Source of the DNA: Mycobacterium sp. GA-1285
GTDB lineage: Bacteria > Actinomycetota > Actinomycetes > Mycobacteriales > Mycobacteriaceae
Reading direction: 5' to 3'
NCBI RefSeq assembly: GCF_001499905.1
Contig: NZ_LQIS01000007.1
Span: 80,566-144,565 of the forward strand
DNA: 64,000 nt
The notes under the pieces: model-generated
Seen by the model: the letters and a program-made list of their open reading frames with translations, nothing else
What the model was told of the DNA's origin: nothing
Database searches by the model: none
Program-made: the position numbers and the translations under genes
In this document: one piece after another, positions 9,430 to 20,842 of the stretch
Layout of the letters: each line of letters starts with the position of its first letter
How positions within the stretch are numbered: the first letter of the stretch is position 1

Positions 9430-10188
9430 GAACGATTCGACCGCCTGCCGGTAAGCCTGCGGCGCATCGTCGTGGACGAGGTGACCGGCCTCGGGCACGC
9501 GCAGATACGTGGTGCGGGGACCCGACTCCGCCATCCGGGTCATCTGCCCCGGCGGGGTGACCGAGTTGCCGGCCTCGATCAGCAACGCGGGAACGCGGAC
9601 GGCCTTCCACTCGCGCCAGTAGTCGCGGGTGCCCCACTCGGCGGCGATCTCGATCCAGACGTCGGTTCGGCCGTGCAGTCGCCAGCCGCTCGGGATGCGG
9701 TCGAACGCCTCGAGGAAATACTGACCCGCCACCGGACCGAATTCGTCGTAAATTCTTTGGGCGGAATCGAATTCGACCGGCAACGCGTGCAGCCACGGTT
9801 CCCAGGGCCCCGTGGTGCGACCGCGGAAGTCCGGTGCCATGTCCTCGACCACCAACGCCGCCACGAGATCGGGCCGCGTCGCGGCCAGACACCACGAGTG
9901 CAGTCCGCCCATCGAATGGCCGACCATGACCGCGGGCGCACCGATGCCCGCCACCGCGTCGCCGAGTTCGGCGACGAACTGCTCGGTGCTGATCGGCCGG
10001 ACGCCGTCGACGTCGCGGCCCTGGTGCCAGGGTGCGTCGTAGGTGTAGACCTCACCCAGCCGGGTCAACCACGGCAGCTGTCGCGACCACGTGCTGCCCC
10101 GTCCCATCAGGCCGTGCACCAACACGAGCGGTCGGCCCCTCCCGCCGCGGTGGGTGAGCGGGGTTCGCGAACCCCCTGGTGACTGCAT
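9403..10188 (-). CDS. Alpha/beta-fold hydrolase (Rv3591c-like)
   Basis: A 261-residue hydrolase with the oxyanion-hole motif VHGLMGRG near residue 25, nucleophile Ser92 in VGHSMGG and the C-terminal catalytic His in EAGHLVHDD. It is closely similar to M. tuberculosis Rv3591c; the substrate is unknown. The ATG at 10188 is chosen because homology starts about ten residues later at GRGRPLVLVHG. It is transcribed divergently from mhuD across a 54-bp gap, and its 3' end overlaps the small membrane-protein gene. Confidence 0.92.
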   Translation of the reverse strand: MQSPGGSRTPLTHRGGRGRPLVLVHGLMGRGSTWSRQLPWLTRLGEVYTYDAPWHQGRDVDGVRPISTEQFVAELGDAVAGIGAPAVMVGHSMGGLHSWCLAATRPDLVAALVVEDMAPDFRGRTTGPWEPWLHALPVEFDSAQRIYDEFGPVAGQYFLEAFDRIPSGWRLHGRTDVWIEIAAEWGTRDYWREWKAVRVPALLIEAGNSVTPPGQMTRMAESGPRTTYLRVPEAGHLVHDDAPQAYRQAVESFLATLPDRT

Positions 10189-10242
10189 TCCGACATCATC
10201 GTGCCTCCGGGTGCCGCCGCTGCATTCGGTAGCCTGATGCGC

Positions 10243-10566
10243 ATGCCAAGCCAGAATCCCGTGGTGAAGATCAACGCGATCGAGGTCCCGCCGGACGCCG
10301 GTCCCGAACTGGAGAAGCGCTTCGCGCACCGAGCCCACGCCGTCGACAACCAGCCGGGCTTCCTCGGCTTTCAGCTGCTGCGCCCCATCAAGGGCGAGAA
10401 CCGCTACTTCGTGGTGACGCAGTGGGAGTCCGAAGAGGCGTTCCAGGCCTGGGCGACGGGCCCGGCCATCGAAGCCCACAAGGGCCAGCAGGCCAACCCG
10501 GTGGCCACCGGCGCATCGCTGCTCGAGTTCGAGGTCGTCCTCGACGTTGCGGGTGCTGACAAGTAG
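10243..10566 (+). CDS. mhuD: Haem-degrading monooxygenase MhuD
   Basis: MhuD (Rv3592 family, IsdG-like) opens haem to mycobilin and free iron without releasing CO. The 107-residue ferredoxin-like protein keeps the residues equivalent to M. tuberculosis Asn7, Trp66 and His75 (here about Asn11, Trp70 and His79; NAIEV, QAWATG and IEAHKG). Start ATG at 10243 gives MPSQNPVVKIN, four residues longer than the M. tuberculosis protein; ATG 10237 is possible. Its last 14 bp overlap the start of lpqF, implying translational coupling. Confidence 0.94.
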   Translation: MPSQNPVVKINAIEVPPDAGPELEKRFAHRAHAVDNQPGFLGFQLLRPIKGENRYFVVTQWESEEAFQAWATGPAIEAHKGQQANPVATGASLLEFEVVLDVAGADK

Positions 10567-11920
10567 CGGCTCGCTCATCGCGCGCCGGGCGCTCGGGCTG
10601 ACGGTCGCGGCCTCGTTGGTCGTCGCGGTGGGCGGGTGCACGCAAGTCGCCCCGCCGCCCGCCGACGCCGCATACGGCGCGCCCATCGAGATCAACACGC
10701 CCCAGGGGCTGCGGGCCAAGCAGACGCTGGACATGCTCAACTCCGACTGGCCGATCGGCCCGGTGGGAGTGCGCACGCTGGCGGTGCCCGAGAAGGTCGA
10801 CGAGATCGCGGCGAAGCTCGACCGGATCTGGTGGGACCGGCCGTTCAAGGTGACCGACGTCGAGATCCGCGCCGGACAAGCCGAAGTCGGGGTGCTGACG
10901 TCATACGGCGTCGCCCAGGAGATCGACCTCCGCACCAACGATGCCGGCTTGGTCGACCGGTTCGATGTGACGTTGCGCCCGCCGGTCATCGACGAATGGG
11001 GCGACGTCGACGCCGAGATCACGAAGTCGGGCGCCCGCTACTCGTATCAGGTGTCGAAGGTGGTTGCCGACCAGTCGAAGTGCGATGTGGTGGCCGGCAC
11101 CAACACCGAACTGTCGTTGCCGTTGGCATCGATCTTCAAGCTGTACGTGCTGCTCGCGGTCGCCGAGGCGGTCAAAGCGGGCACCCTGAAGTGGACAGAT
11201 CAGCTGACCATCACAAAGCGGGCCAAGGAGGTTGGCTCGGCGGGCCTCGAAGAACTCCCTCCCGGCACCCGGGTGTCAGTGAGAACCGCTGCGCAGCAGA
11301 TGATCTCGGCCAGCGACAACATGGCCACCGATCTGCTCATCGATCGCCTGGGGACCGGCGCCGTGGAGCGGGCGCTGATTCTGGCGCGCCACCACGACCC
11401 GGCCAGCATGACGCCGTTTCCCACCATGCACGAGATGTTCTCGGTCGGTTGGGGGCGACCCGATCTCCGCGAGCAGTGGCGTCAGGCGGTCGAGAAGGGC
11501 GGCCCGCAAGTCCGGGCGCAACTGCTCCAACAGACCAAATCCCGCCCCTACGAACCGGATCCACACCGGACGCACACCCCGGCGTCGAACTTCGGGGCGG
11601 AGTGGTACGGCAGCGCCGCCGACATCTGCCGCGTGCACATCGCACTGCAGGCGGCCGCCGTCGGTGAGGCCGCGCCCGTGAAGGACATCCTCTCCGCGAT
11701 ACCCGGCATAGATCTCGACGGGTCCAAGTGGGACTACATCGGCGCCAAGGGCGGAAACCTGCCCGGCGACCTGACGTTCAGCTGGTATGCCGTCGACCAC
11801 ACCGGGCAGCCCTGGGTGGTCAGCTTTCAATTGAACTGGCCCCGGTACCGCAGCCCCACCGCCGCGGGATGGTTGCTGTCCATCGTGCGCCAGACCTTCG
11901 ACCTTGTGCCGATCGGCTGA
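10553..11920 (+). CDS. lpqF: Lipoprotein LpqF with class A beta-lactamase-like fold
   Basis: A 455-residue exported lipoprotein (Rv3593 family). The lipobox VGGC places the lipidated Cys at residue 29. The C-terminal two thirds show the serine-hydrolase triad of beta-lactamase-like proteins: SIFK (Ser193, Lys196), SDN in SASDNMATDLL, and a KGG in GAKGGNLPGD in place of KTG. The N-terminal part (about 40-160) is a separate domain. Whether it hydrolyses beta-lactams or a cell-wall peptide is unknown. The start is taken as GTG 10553, inside the mhuD end; TTG 10547 is the alternative. A hairpin follows the stop. Confidence 0.9.
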   Translation: MLTSSGSLIARRALGLTVAASLVVAVGGCTQVAPPPADAAYGAPIEINTPQGLRAKQTLDMLNSDWPIGPVGVRTLAVPEKVDEIAAKLDRIWWDRPFKVTDVEIRAGQAEVGVLTSYGVAQEIDLRTNDAGLVDRFDVTLRPPVIDEWGDVDAEITKSGARYSYQVSKVVADQSKCDVVAGTNTELSLPLASIFKLYVLLAVAEAVKAGTLKWTDQLTITKRAKEVGSAGLEELPPGTRVSVRTAAQQMISASDNMATDLLIDRLGTGAVERALILARHHDPASMTPFPTMHEMFSVGWGRPDLREQWRQAVEKGGPQVRAQLLQQTKSRPYEPDPHRTHTPASNFGAEWYGSAADICRVHIALQAAAVGEAAPVKDILSAIPGIDLDGSKWDYIGAKGGNLPGDLTFSWYAVDHTGQPWVVSFQLNWPRYRSPTAAGWLLSIVRQTFDLVPIG

Positions 11921-11923
11921 ACC

Positions 11924-11940
11924 GGGTGGTTCGACCGCCC
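11924..11940. terminator. Convergent hairpin after lpqF
   Basis: GGGTGGT (11924-11930) and ACCGCCC (11934-11940) pair around a 3-nt loop, with one G-T position, between the convergent lpqF and phosphatase stops. There is no T-run, as is common in mycobacteria. Confidence 0.5.
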
Positions 11941-12488
11941 TAGTTCGACCGCAGTGTCCAGGCGTGCCCGCGGAAATGCATCACCGTCTGGCTCACCGGC
12001 GCAATGTCGATGCGCCAGAACGACTTCGGTGGCGCGTCCAGCACGATGAGGATCGCCGCGCGGATCACCGCCGGATGTGTCACGGCGACCAGCCGGCTGC
12101 GGCGGTCGGTCAACGAATCCATCCAGTCGGCGACCCGCTCGACCAGGTCGACGACCGATTCCCCGCCATGGGGCGCCCTGGTGGGGTCGGTCAGCCAGAT
12201 CGCCAGATCCGCCGGTCGCACCCCGCTCAGCACGTCGCCGCGCCACCGGCCGCAGTCCAGATCCGCCAGTCGACCGTCCACCTCGGCTTGCAGACCGAGC
12301 AGTTCGGCGGTCTGCCTGGTGCGCTTCTCGGGACCACACAGGGCCGCGTCGACGACACCGAGGTCGATCGACGCGTCGACCTGCCGGTGACCGGTCGGGT
12401 TCAGCGGCTCGTCGGTGGGGAATCGTCCGGCCGACATCGCATCGGTCAGCGCGTGCGATACGAGCGTCAGCCGCACGACCTCACTCAC
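11940..12488 (-). CDS. Histidine phosphatase superfamily protein with altered RHG motif
   Basis: A 182-residue member of the phosphoglycerate-mutase-like family, third gene of the B12-riboswitch operon. Second-site Arg (EKRTRQTAELLG) and C-terminal His (VAVTHPAVIRAA) are visible. The usual N-terminal RHG, however, reads SHA (VSHALTD), and the common WEG reads WRG. This suggests changed or weak catalysis. Genomic association with cobalt uptake hints at a CobC-like alpha-ribazole phosphatase role, but that is inference. The start is GTG 12488, overlapping the cbtA stop (GTGA), so translation is probably coupled. Confidence 0.85.
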   Translation of the reverse strand: MSEVVRLTLVSHALTDAMSAGRFPTDEPLNPTGHRQVDASIDLGVVDAALCGPEKRTRQTAELLGLQAEVDGRLADLDCGRWRGDVLSGVRPADLAIWLTDPTRAPHGGESVVDLVERVADWMDSLTDRRSRLVAVTHPAVIRAAILIVLDAPPKSFWRIDIAPVSQTVMHFRGHAWTLRSN

Positions 12489-13282
12489 GCAGGTATGCTC
12501 TCCCGCCGGTTACCTTCGAGCAGCCGCGCGGCCATCGCACCGAACACCAATGCGAGCGTGGTGTACATGACGATCTGCGTGCCCAACGAGTACAGACGGA
12601 AGTCGTAGAGCACATCGGCCGGAAAGCCCTCGTAGACAGTGTTTCCCGCGTCGTCGGTCAGCGGTCCCGGCGTCTCGTCGATGGTCGGCAAGACCAACAT
12701 CACGACCGCCATAGCCGCGATGTAGGAACCCGCAGCAGCCAGACTTGCGTTCCATGTCCCCAGCCGGCCGGCCAGCCGTCGGCCCAGATACACCGCGCCG
12801 ACCGCCAGCGCCGCGGACAACACCACCAGCAGCAGATACAGCAGCGTGCGCTGCCGGATGGTCTCGTCCAGGCTCAGAGCCGGCGGGCTTGCGGGGTACT
12901 TCAGCGCGGGAACGACGTACAGGCTCAACAGCATTCCGCCGGCGACATACACCGACAGCAGGCGCGCCGAGATGTTGCCGACGCGGCCGTAGGCGACGGC
13001 GAAGATCACCGCGAAGATCGCGCCGATCGCCAAGCTGAACAGCAATACGCCCAGCCCCATACCGATGTTCATCTGGACGGCGCGCTCGAATCCCCCGCCC
13101 TCGCCGTGGCTATGACCCACGCCCGCACCGGCTTCGAGCGCCTCGTGCGCGGTCCCGACACCGTCCTCGTAGACGATGGCCCGGTCGATCTGGGGCTCGA
13201 CGAAGATGCGGGCGAAGACGAATGCGAGTACGCCGGCGACAGCACCTGCGAGCAGCCCGCGCCAGATGATCTGCTTCTCCAT
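12485..13282 (-). CDS. cbtA: CbtA cobalt-transport membrane subunit
   Basis: CbtA is a predicted B12-regulated cobalt transporter component. The 265-residue protein has about five hydrophobic helices: near 8-27, 78-97, 108-128, 145-165 and 238-258. A His-containing loop (GVGHSHGEGGG, about 55-65) could bind cobalt. The N-terminus ARIFVEPQIDRAI and the C-terminal part match the family. The start is ATG at 13282, 19 bp after the cbtB stop, and its own stop overlaps the phosphatase start. The riboswitch upstream of cbtB should repress all three genes when cobalamin is plentiful. Confidence 0.9.
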   Translation of the reverse strand: MEKQIIWRGLLAGAVAGVLAFVFARIFVEPQIDRAIVYEDGVGTAHEALEAGAGVGHSHGEGGGFERAVQMNIGMGLGVLLFSLAIGAIFAVIFAVAYGRVGNISARLLSVYVAGGMLLSLYVVPALKYPASPPALSLDETIRQRTLLYLLLVVLSAALAVGAVYLGRRLAGRLGTWNASLAAAGSYIAAMAVVMLVLPTIDETPGPLTDDAGNTVYEGFPADVLYDFRLYSLGTQIVMYTTLALVFGAMAARLLEGNRRESIPA

Positions 13283-13301
13283 GCTCGGTTACCTCTGCCG
13301 G

Positions 13302-13520
13302 TCAGTGGCAGGGGAAGCCGAGCAGGTGGCGGGCGTCGTGCACGAACTCGTGGATCGCGGTGTTGTCCGCACCGAACACCGACGTCGCGCCCTGATCCAA
13401 ACCGACAAAGTAGAGCACCAACAGCGCCAAGAAGGTGGTCGCGGAAAGCCACACGGCCACCCCGGTGGCGGAGAGGTCGAGGGCGGGTGCAACGCTCTTG
13501 CGGGCGTCGGGTGAGGTCAT
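13302..13520 (-). CDS. cbtB: CbtB cobalt-transport small subunit
   Basis: A 72-residue single-pass membrane protein of the CbtB family. One transmembrane helix (VWLSATTFLALLVLYFVGL, about 23-41) is followed by the family's histidine-rich C-terminus HEFVHDARHLLGFPCH, which is the likely metal-binding site. ATG 13520 follows the ribosome-binding site GAAAGGA at 8 nt. It is the first gene after the cobalamin riboswitch and precedes cbtA. Confidence 0.9.
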   Translation of the reverse strand: MTSPDARKSVAPALDLSATGVAVWLSATTFLALLVLYFVGLDQGATSVFGADNTAIHEFVHDARHLLGFPCH

Positions 13521-13554
13521 GTCGGTGTCCTTTCGGAGGATTACGCGTCCCGAG

Positions 13555-13665
13555 TCCTGAAGGTGGCGGCGAGCGTCGGGTCTGACTTGACACAGTGGCG
13601 CGACCGTTCTGGATTCTCACCAGATTCCTTCGCCCGCCGATAACATCGCACATCCTATCCACTGG
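13555..13665 (-). promoter_or_regulatory. Cobalamin (B12) riboswitch upstream of cbtB
   Basis: Read on the minus strand, the leader contains the conserved cobalamin aptamer elements in order. A GAAGGAATCT stretch is followed by GGTGAGAATCC, ACGGTCGCGCCACTGTG and the B12-box-like AGTCAGACCC (core at 13581-13631). A G+C-rich segment leads into the cbtB ribosome-binding site. The exact ends are estimates. The order and spacing fit the Rfam cobalamin family, and the downstream gene is a known B12-riboswitch target. Control by ribosome-binding-site sequestration is inferred, since no terminator hairpin with a U-run is present. Confidence 0.9.
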
Positions 13666-13692
13666 GTCCAGCGGTCGCGCGCTGAGACGGGA

Positions 13693-13725
13693 AACGGGCG
13701 GCACCCGCGTGGGGTACCGCCCGTT
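13693..13725 (-). terminator. Hairpin terminator after clpC1
   Basis: AACGGGCGG (13693-13701) and CCGCCCGTT (13717-13725) form a perfect 9-bp stem with a further CCC/GGG pairing inside the loop. It lies 17 bp past the clpC1 stop and before the cbtB leader, so it should insulate the riboswitch operon. Confidence 0.7.
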
Positions 13726-13742
13726 CTCTTTGGCGCGTTGCG

Positions 13743-16286
<2,544 letters not shown>

Positions 16287-16515
16287 CGGTGGTTACCTGC
16301 TCTCCATCAATTGGTCGGTGCCATGCGTGCCCAGCGGTCTCGAATACGCACAGCACCACACGTCCACTCTAGTGGGCATCAGGGCGGCGCGCGCCGCCCA
16401 CCGGTCTGCTCTGAGCGGACACCCGGGCATCGATGCGCACGGGATCGGATACCCGCCGCTATGGGAGAGCAACGCATCGGTGGGCTGATTCGTTTCCGTA
16501 TCTCGGCCCTGCGAC

Positions 16516-16530
16516 TTCGCGGCGAGCGAA
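16516..16530. promoter_or_regulatory. ClgR-like operator upstream of clpC1
   Basis: TTCGC (16516-16520) and GCGAA (16526-16530) form a perfect inverted repeat with a 5-bp spacer. It agrees with the corynebacterial ClgR consensus WNNWCGCYNANRGCGWWS at 12 of 14 constrained positions. ClgR is the known activator of clp genes in actinobacteria. The site is about 230 bp upstream of the clpC1 start. Confidence 0.5.
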
Positions 16531-16531
16531 C

Positions 16532-16548
16532 ACGGGCAGTGCGCCCGT
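16532..16548 (-). terminator. Hairpin after lsr2
   Basis: ACGGGC (16532-16537) and GCCCGT (16543-16548) pair around a 5-nt loop, 13 bp past the lsr2 stop. No T-run follows. Confidence 0.5.
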
Positions 16549-16561
16549 GACGATCGCCCCG

Positions 16562-16903
16562 CTAGGTAGCGGCGTGGAAGGCGTCGATCACATCGGCCGG
16601 AATGCGCCCGCGCGTGGACACATTGTGTCCGTTACGCCGTGCCCACTCGCGGATCGCCGCGCTTTGCTCGCGATCGATCGCCGCGCGCCCGCGGCCCGAC
16701 CCCGCGGCACGTCCTCGCCGACGACCACCGACCCGCCGGCCCGCGTCGACCCACGGCTTGAGGGCGTCCCGCAGCTTCGCGGCGTTCTTGGATGAGAGGT
16801 CGATCTCATAGGTCACCCCGTCGAGGCCGAATTCAACGGTCTCGTCGGCCGCACCTTCGCCGTCGAAATCATCGACCAAGGTGACGGTAACTTTCTTCGC
16901 CAT
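16562..16903 (-). CDS. lsr2: Lsr2, nucleoid-associated H-NS-like protein
   Basis: Lsr2 bridges AT-rich DNA and silences horizontally acquired genes. The 113-residue protein has the N-terminal dimerisation domain ([20 protein letters not shown]) and a flexible basic linker rich in Arg/Gly. The C-terminal DNA-binding domain ends with the AT-hook-like RGR (98-100) in [14 protein letters not shown]. The ATG at 16903 follows AGAAGGG. It corresponds to Rv3597c. The upstream spacer to lysS is unusually low in G+C for this genome. Confidence 0.97.
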   Translation of the reverse strand: MAKKVTVTLVDDFDGEGAADETVEFGLDGVTYEIDLSSKNAAKLRDALKPWVDAGRRVGGRRRGRAAGSGRGRAAIDREQSAAIREWARRNGHNVSTRGRIPADVIDAFHAAT

Positions 16904-17021
16904 TTGAACGCCCTTCTGCGCGATCACAGGACCGCCGTAAAGTATCGAACCCGGCACCAATGTGCCATATCTGTGTGCGCCGTACAACAAAAACCGTCGA
17001 CACCGGCTTATGGCACTGTGT

Positions 17022-18560
17022 TCAGTTGCCGTGGCGTCGAACAATCGGGAACAAAACCGTCTCTCTAATCGACAGCCCCGTCAACGCCATCATCAATCTG
17101 TCGATACCCATTCCGGTCCCCGTGGACGGCGGCATGGCGTACTCCAGGGCCGCCAGAAAATCCTCGTCGAGAACCATCGCCTCGTCATCACCGGCGGCCG
17201 CCGCCTTCGCCTGGGCTTCGAACCTTTGGCGTTGGATTACGGGGTCGATCAGCTCCGAATAGCCAGTCGCGAGTTCGAAATGCCGGATATAGAGGTCCCA
17301 TTTCTCGGTGACGCCGTCAATACTGCGGTGGGGTCGTGTCAGCGGGGTCGTCTCCACGGGGAAGTCACGGACGAACGTGGGTGCCCACAACGTGTTCCCG
17401 ACGGTGTGCTCCCACAGCTCCTCGACCAATTTCCCGTGGCCGTAACCGCGATCGCGCGGGATCTCGACCTCGAGGCGATCGGCGATGGCCCATAAGTTCT
17501 CGGCCGGTGTTTCCGGCGTGATCTCCTCGCCGAGAGCTTCAGACAGCGACGGATACATTTCGATGGACCGCCATTCGCCATCAAGATCGTAGACAGTGCC
17601 ATCAGGCAACGGCACATTGCGTGTTCCGATCGCGTCGTCAGCGACTTCCTGAATAATCTCTCTGGTCACGACGGCTGAATCGTCGTAGGTGCCGTATGCC
17701 TGATATGTCTCGAGCATCGCGAATTCCGGAGAATGTGTGGAATCCGCGCCTTCGTTTCTGAACACCCGATTCAACTCGAAGACACGCTCGAATCCACCGA
17801 CCAGTGCGCGCTTGAGAAACAGTTCCGGCGCGATACGTAGATAGAGGTCTGTATCGAGCGCATTGGAGTGTGTCACGAACGGTCGCGCCGCGGCGCCGCC
17901 GGCGAGTGTCTGCAGCATCGGCGTTTCGACTTCGAGGAATCCGCGCCGCTCCAGCGCCGACCGCACCGCGCGGACCACCGCGACCCGCTGGCGGGCGATG
18001 GTCCTGGCTTCGGGACGCACGATGAGATCGACGTAACGCTGCCGCACCCGGGCCTCTTCGCTCATCTCCTTGTGGGCCACCGGTAGCGGTCGCAGGGCCT
18101 TGGACGCCATTTGCCAGGAGTCGGCCAGCACGGAGAGTTCCCCGCGACGGGAGCTGATCACCTCGCCGCGCACGAAAACGATGTCGCCGAGGTCGACGTC
18201 GGTCTTCCACGCGTCCAGCGATTCCTGCCCGACCTTGTTCAGGCTGATCATCGCCTGCAACTGCGTGCCGTCCCCCTCCTGAAGCGTGGCAAAGCACAGC
18301 TTGCCGGAGTTCCGCGCGAACATCACCCGTCCGGCGACGCCCACGATCTGACCGGTCTGCGAGTCGGCAGCCAGGTCGGGATAGGCCGCGCGGATCTCGG
18401 CGAGGGAGTGGGTGCGCGCGATCTCCACCGGATACGGCTCTCGCCCCTCGGCGAGCAGACGCTCACGCTTGGCCTGACGGATCCGGTACTGCTCTGGAAC
18501 GTCGGGCTCGGATGTGGCGTCGGCGGCCGGCGCGGTGCGAGACGGGTCGGGTTCGGTCAC
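17022..18560 (-). CDS. lysS: Lysyl-tRNA synthetase (class II)
   Basis: The enzyme charges tRNA-Lys. The 512-residue protein has the N-terminal OB-fold anticodon-binding domain (about 60-160) and a class II catalytic core with motif 2 [13 protein letters not shown] and motif 3 [11 protein letters not shown]. It ends in the standard [10 protein letters not shown]. The start is GTG 18560. Base composition is split. The 3' part, about 17022-17880 (residues about 227-512), has sampled 60-bp blocks at mostly 50-58% G+C, whereas a block just upstream (17881-17940) is 70%. This suggests gene conversion or an incoming allele. The reading frame and all motifs are intact. Confidence 0.97.
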   Translation of the reverse strand: MTEPDPSRTAPAADATSEPDVPEQYRIRQAKRERLLAEGREPYPVEIARTHSLAEIRAAYPDLAADSQTGQIVGVAGRVMFARNSGKLCFATLQEGDGTQLQAMISLNKVGQESLDAWKTDVDLGDIVFVRGEVISSRRGELSVLADSWQMASKALRPLPVAHKEMSEEARVRQRYVDLIVRPEARTIARQRVAVVRAVRSALERRGFLEVETPMLQTLAGGAAARPFVTHSNALDTDLYLRIAPELFLKRALVGGFERVFELNRVFRNEGADSTHSPEFAMLETYQAYGTYDDSAVVTREIIQEVADDAIGTRNVPLPDGTVYDLDGEWRSIEMYPSLSEALGEEITPETPAENLWAIADRLEVEIPRDRGYGHGKLVEELWEHTVGNTLWAPTFVRDFPVETTPLTRPHRSIDGVTEKWDLYIRHFELATGYSELIDPVIQRQRFEAQAKAAAAGDDEAMVLDEDFLAALEYAMPPSTGTGMGIDRLMMALTGLSIRETVLFPIVRRHGN

Positions 18561-18648
18561 GTCGTGCCAGCCTAAATGAACACCCGTCGACTAGGAATTT
18601 CGGTGTTGACGATCACCGGTGCACCGGTCGGGCACCCGAAATCACAGT

Positions 18649-19464
18649 TCAGCGGGCCTGTTTGAGGCGGCCGCGCTGGTTGTCGCGGTTGCGTTCGAAC
18701 ACCAGCCGCAACCCGTCGAGGGTCAGGTGCTCGTCGTAGTGCCGGACCGTGCGCATGTCCGGCAGCAGTAGCGGCGCGGTATGTCCGGTGGCGACCACGG
18801 CGATGTCGGTGCCGCCGAAGCCCTCGACGTCGTCGCGGATGCGCTGCACCAGCCCGTCGACCAGGCCGGCGAACCCGAACACCGCACCGGCCTGCATGCA
18901 CTCGACGGTGTTCTTCCCGATGACCGAACGCGGCCGGGTCAACTCGACGCGGCGCAACGCCGCGGATCGGGCCGCGGCCGCGTCAGAGGACACCTCGACG
19001 CCAGGAGCGATCGCGCCGCCGAGGAACTCGCCTTTCGCCGACACCACGTCGACGCAGATCGACGAGCCGAAGTCGACGACGATCGCCGCGGTGCCGTACT
19101 TGTGGTAGGCCGCGAGGCAGTTCACGATGCGGTCGGCGCCGACTTCCTTCGGGTTGTCCACCAGCAGCGGGATCCCGGTACGAACTCCGGGCTCGATCAA
19201 CACATGGGGCACCGACGGCCAGTATTGGCGCAGCATCTCGCGCAGTTCGTGCATCACCGACGGTACGGTCGACAGGCCGGCGGCCCCGGTCAGGCGTTCG
19301 GAGTCGTCGCCGATCAGCCCGTCGATGGTCAGCGCGAGTTCGTCGGCGGTGACTTCCGACTCGGTGCGAATCCGCCACTGCTGCACGACCTTCGCGTGAT
19401 CGCCCGAGCCCGAGACCAGGCCCACCACGGTGTGGGTGTTACGCACGTCGATGGCTAGTAACAC
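18649..19464 (-). CDS. coaX: Type III pantothenate kinase
   Basis: CoaX phosphorylates pantothenate, the first step from vitamin B5 to coenzyme A. The 271-residue protein shows the type III landmarks: N-terminal phosphate-binding [10 protein letters not shown], central GADRIVN with the catalytic-Asp region [13 protein letters not shown], and the later [11 protein letters not shown]. The start GTG 19464 gives VLLAIDVRN. It follows panC and panD, so the whole branch from pantoate and aspartate to phosphopantothenate is encoded together. In M. tuberculosis the equivalent is Rv3600c, and CoaA is thought to be the active kinase there. Confidence 0.93.
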   Translation of the reverse strand: MLLAIDVRNTHTVVGLVSGSGDHAKVVQQWRIRTESEVTADELALTIDGLIGDDSERLTGAAGLSTVPSVMHELREMLRQYWPSVPHVLIEPGVRTGIPLLVDNPKEVGADRIVNCLAAYHKYGTAAIVVDFGSSICVDVVSAKGEFLGGAIAPGVEVSSDAAAARSAALRRVELTRPRSVIGKNTVECMQAGAVFGFAGLVDGLVQRIRDDVEGFGGTDIAVVATGHTAPLLLPDMRTVRHYDEHLTLDGLRLVFERNRDNQRGRLKQAR

Positions 19465-19502
19465 GCGCTCACTCCAGCGGTTCTCGGGTCACTTCGTTCT
19501 GC

Positions 19503-19910
19503 TCACCGTGGCGACATCAACCCGGCCGCGTCGGCCGGTACGAAGGCGGGATCGTTGCCGAGGTCGACCTGCTTGTTGTCGGCGTCGACGAACACGATCC
19601 GCGGTTGGTATGCCCTGGCTTCGGCATCGTCCATGGTGCCATAGGCGATCAGGATCACCAGATCGCCGGGATGCACGAGATGCGCTGCAGCGCCGTTGAT
19701 CCCGATCACACCGCTGCCGCGCTCACCGGTGATGGCATACGTCACCAGCCGTGCGCCGTTGTCGATGTCGACGATCGTGACCTGTTCGCCCTCGAGCAGG
19801 TCGGCGGCCTCCATGAGGTCGGCGTCGATGGTCACCGACCCGACGTAGTGCAAATCAGCCTCCGTGACCGTCGCGCGGTGGATCTTCGATTTCAGCATTG
19901 TCCGTAACAT
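19503..19910 (-). CDS. panD: Aspartate 1-decarboxylase proenzyme
   Basis: PanD makes beta-alanine from aspartate for pantothenate. It is a pyruvoyl enzyme, and the self-cleavage site Gly24-Ser25 is intact in [11 protein letters not shown]. Other conserved parts are the N-terminal [20 protein letters not shown] and the [16 protein letters not shown] segment. The ATG at 19910 is preceded by GGAGG. The upstream panC stop and this start share one base (TGATG), so translation is probably coupled. Length is 135 residues, and it corresponds to Rv3601c, the pyrazinoic-acid target. Confidence 0.97.
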   Translation of the reverse strand: MLRTMLKSKIHRATVTEADLHYVGSVTIDADLMEAADLLEGEQVTIVDIDNGARLVTYAITGERGSGVIGINGAAAHLVHPGDLVILIAYGTMDDAEARAYQPRIVFVDADNKQVDLGNDPAFVPADAAGLMSPR

Positions 19911-20842
19911 CAGTTCCTCCAAGGAAGTTCGTGCTCATCAAACGCGACCTCCGGACCGGGCCCCGACGGCACTCCGATATCTATGGCGATGTTGTCCAGC
20001 AGCCTGGTGCGCCCCAACCTGCCGGCGATCAGCATGCGCGCCGCCCCGACTTCCGGCGCGGGCCCGAGCATCGGGTCTCGCACGTCGAGATAGTCGACCT
20101 CGATGGCCGGCACCGAGTCGAGCACCGCGCGTGCGGCGTCCAACGCGGCCGCGGCCCCCTCCCCCGCGGCGTACATCCCCGCCAGCAGCGCCGCGGACAA
20201 CGCGCCCGCATGTTCGCGCTGCTCTGCGTCCAGATAGCGGTTGCGCGACGACATCGCCAGGCCGTCGGCCTCCCGCACGATCGGCACACCGACGATCCGG
20301 GTGTCGACGTTGAGGTCGGCGACCATCTGACGGATCAGCGCCAACTGCTGGTAGTCCTTCTCCCCGAAGAACGCGTTGTCGGGACCGACGATGTTGAGCA
20401 GCTTGAGCACTACCGTCAGCACACCCGCGAAATGCGTTGGCCGAGAAGCTCCTTCGAGATCCGCCCCGAGCGGGCCGGGATGAACCGAGGTGCGGGTGCC
20501 GTCCGGGTACATGTCGGCGACGGTCGGGGTGAACGCGATCTCGACTCCCTCGTCGCGCAGGACGGCGAGGTCGTCGTCGAGCGTGCGCGGATACGCGTCG
20601 AGGTCCTCCCCCGCCCCGAACTGCAGCGGGTTGACGAAGATCGACACCACCACGACCGCCCCCTGGACACGTTTGGCGGAGCGGATGAGCATCCGGTGGC
20701 CCTCGTGCAGAGCGCCCATCGTCGGGACCAGCATCACCCGGCGACCGGTGGCACGCAGCGCCTTGGCGACCGCCGAGACATCACCGGGTTTCGAGTAGAC
20801 GTTCAATTCGCCCGCCGTGAACTGCGGTCTGCGGGCGGTCAT
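19910..20842 (-). CDS. panC: Pantothenate synthetase
   Basis: PanC joins pantoate and beta-alanine using ATP. In 310 residues it carries the nucleotide-binding HIGH-type motif HEGH (46-49, in [11 protein letters not shown]), NPLQFG, the [10 protein letters not shown] segment and the KMSKS-equivalent SSRN. The ATG at 20842 overlaps the stop of the upstream dehydrogenase-like gene (ATGA) and the gene ends in the panD start. It corresponds to Rv3602c. Confidence 0.97.
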   Translation of the reverse strand: MTARRPQFTAGELNVYSKPGDVSAVAKALRATGRRVMLVPTMGALHEGHRMLIRSAKRVQGAVVVVSIFVNPLQFGAGEDLDAYPRTLDDDLAVLRDEGVEIAFTPTVADMYPDGTRTSVHPGPLGADLEGASRPTHFAGVLTVVLKLLNIVGPDNAFFGEKDYQQLALIRQMVADLNVDTRIVGVPIVREADGLAMSSRNRYLDAEQREHAGALSAALLAGMYAAGEGAAAALDAARAVLDSVPAIEVDYLDVRDPMLGPAPEVGAARMLIAGRLGRTRLLDNIAIDIGVPSGPGPEVAFDEHELPWRN

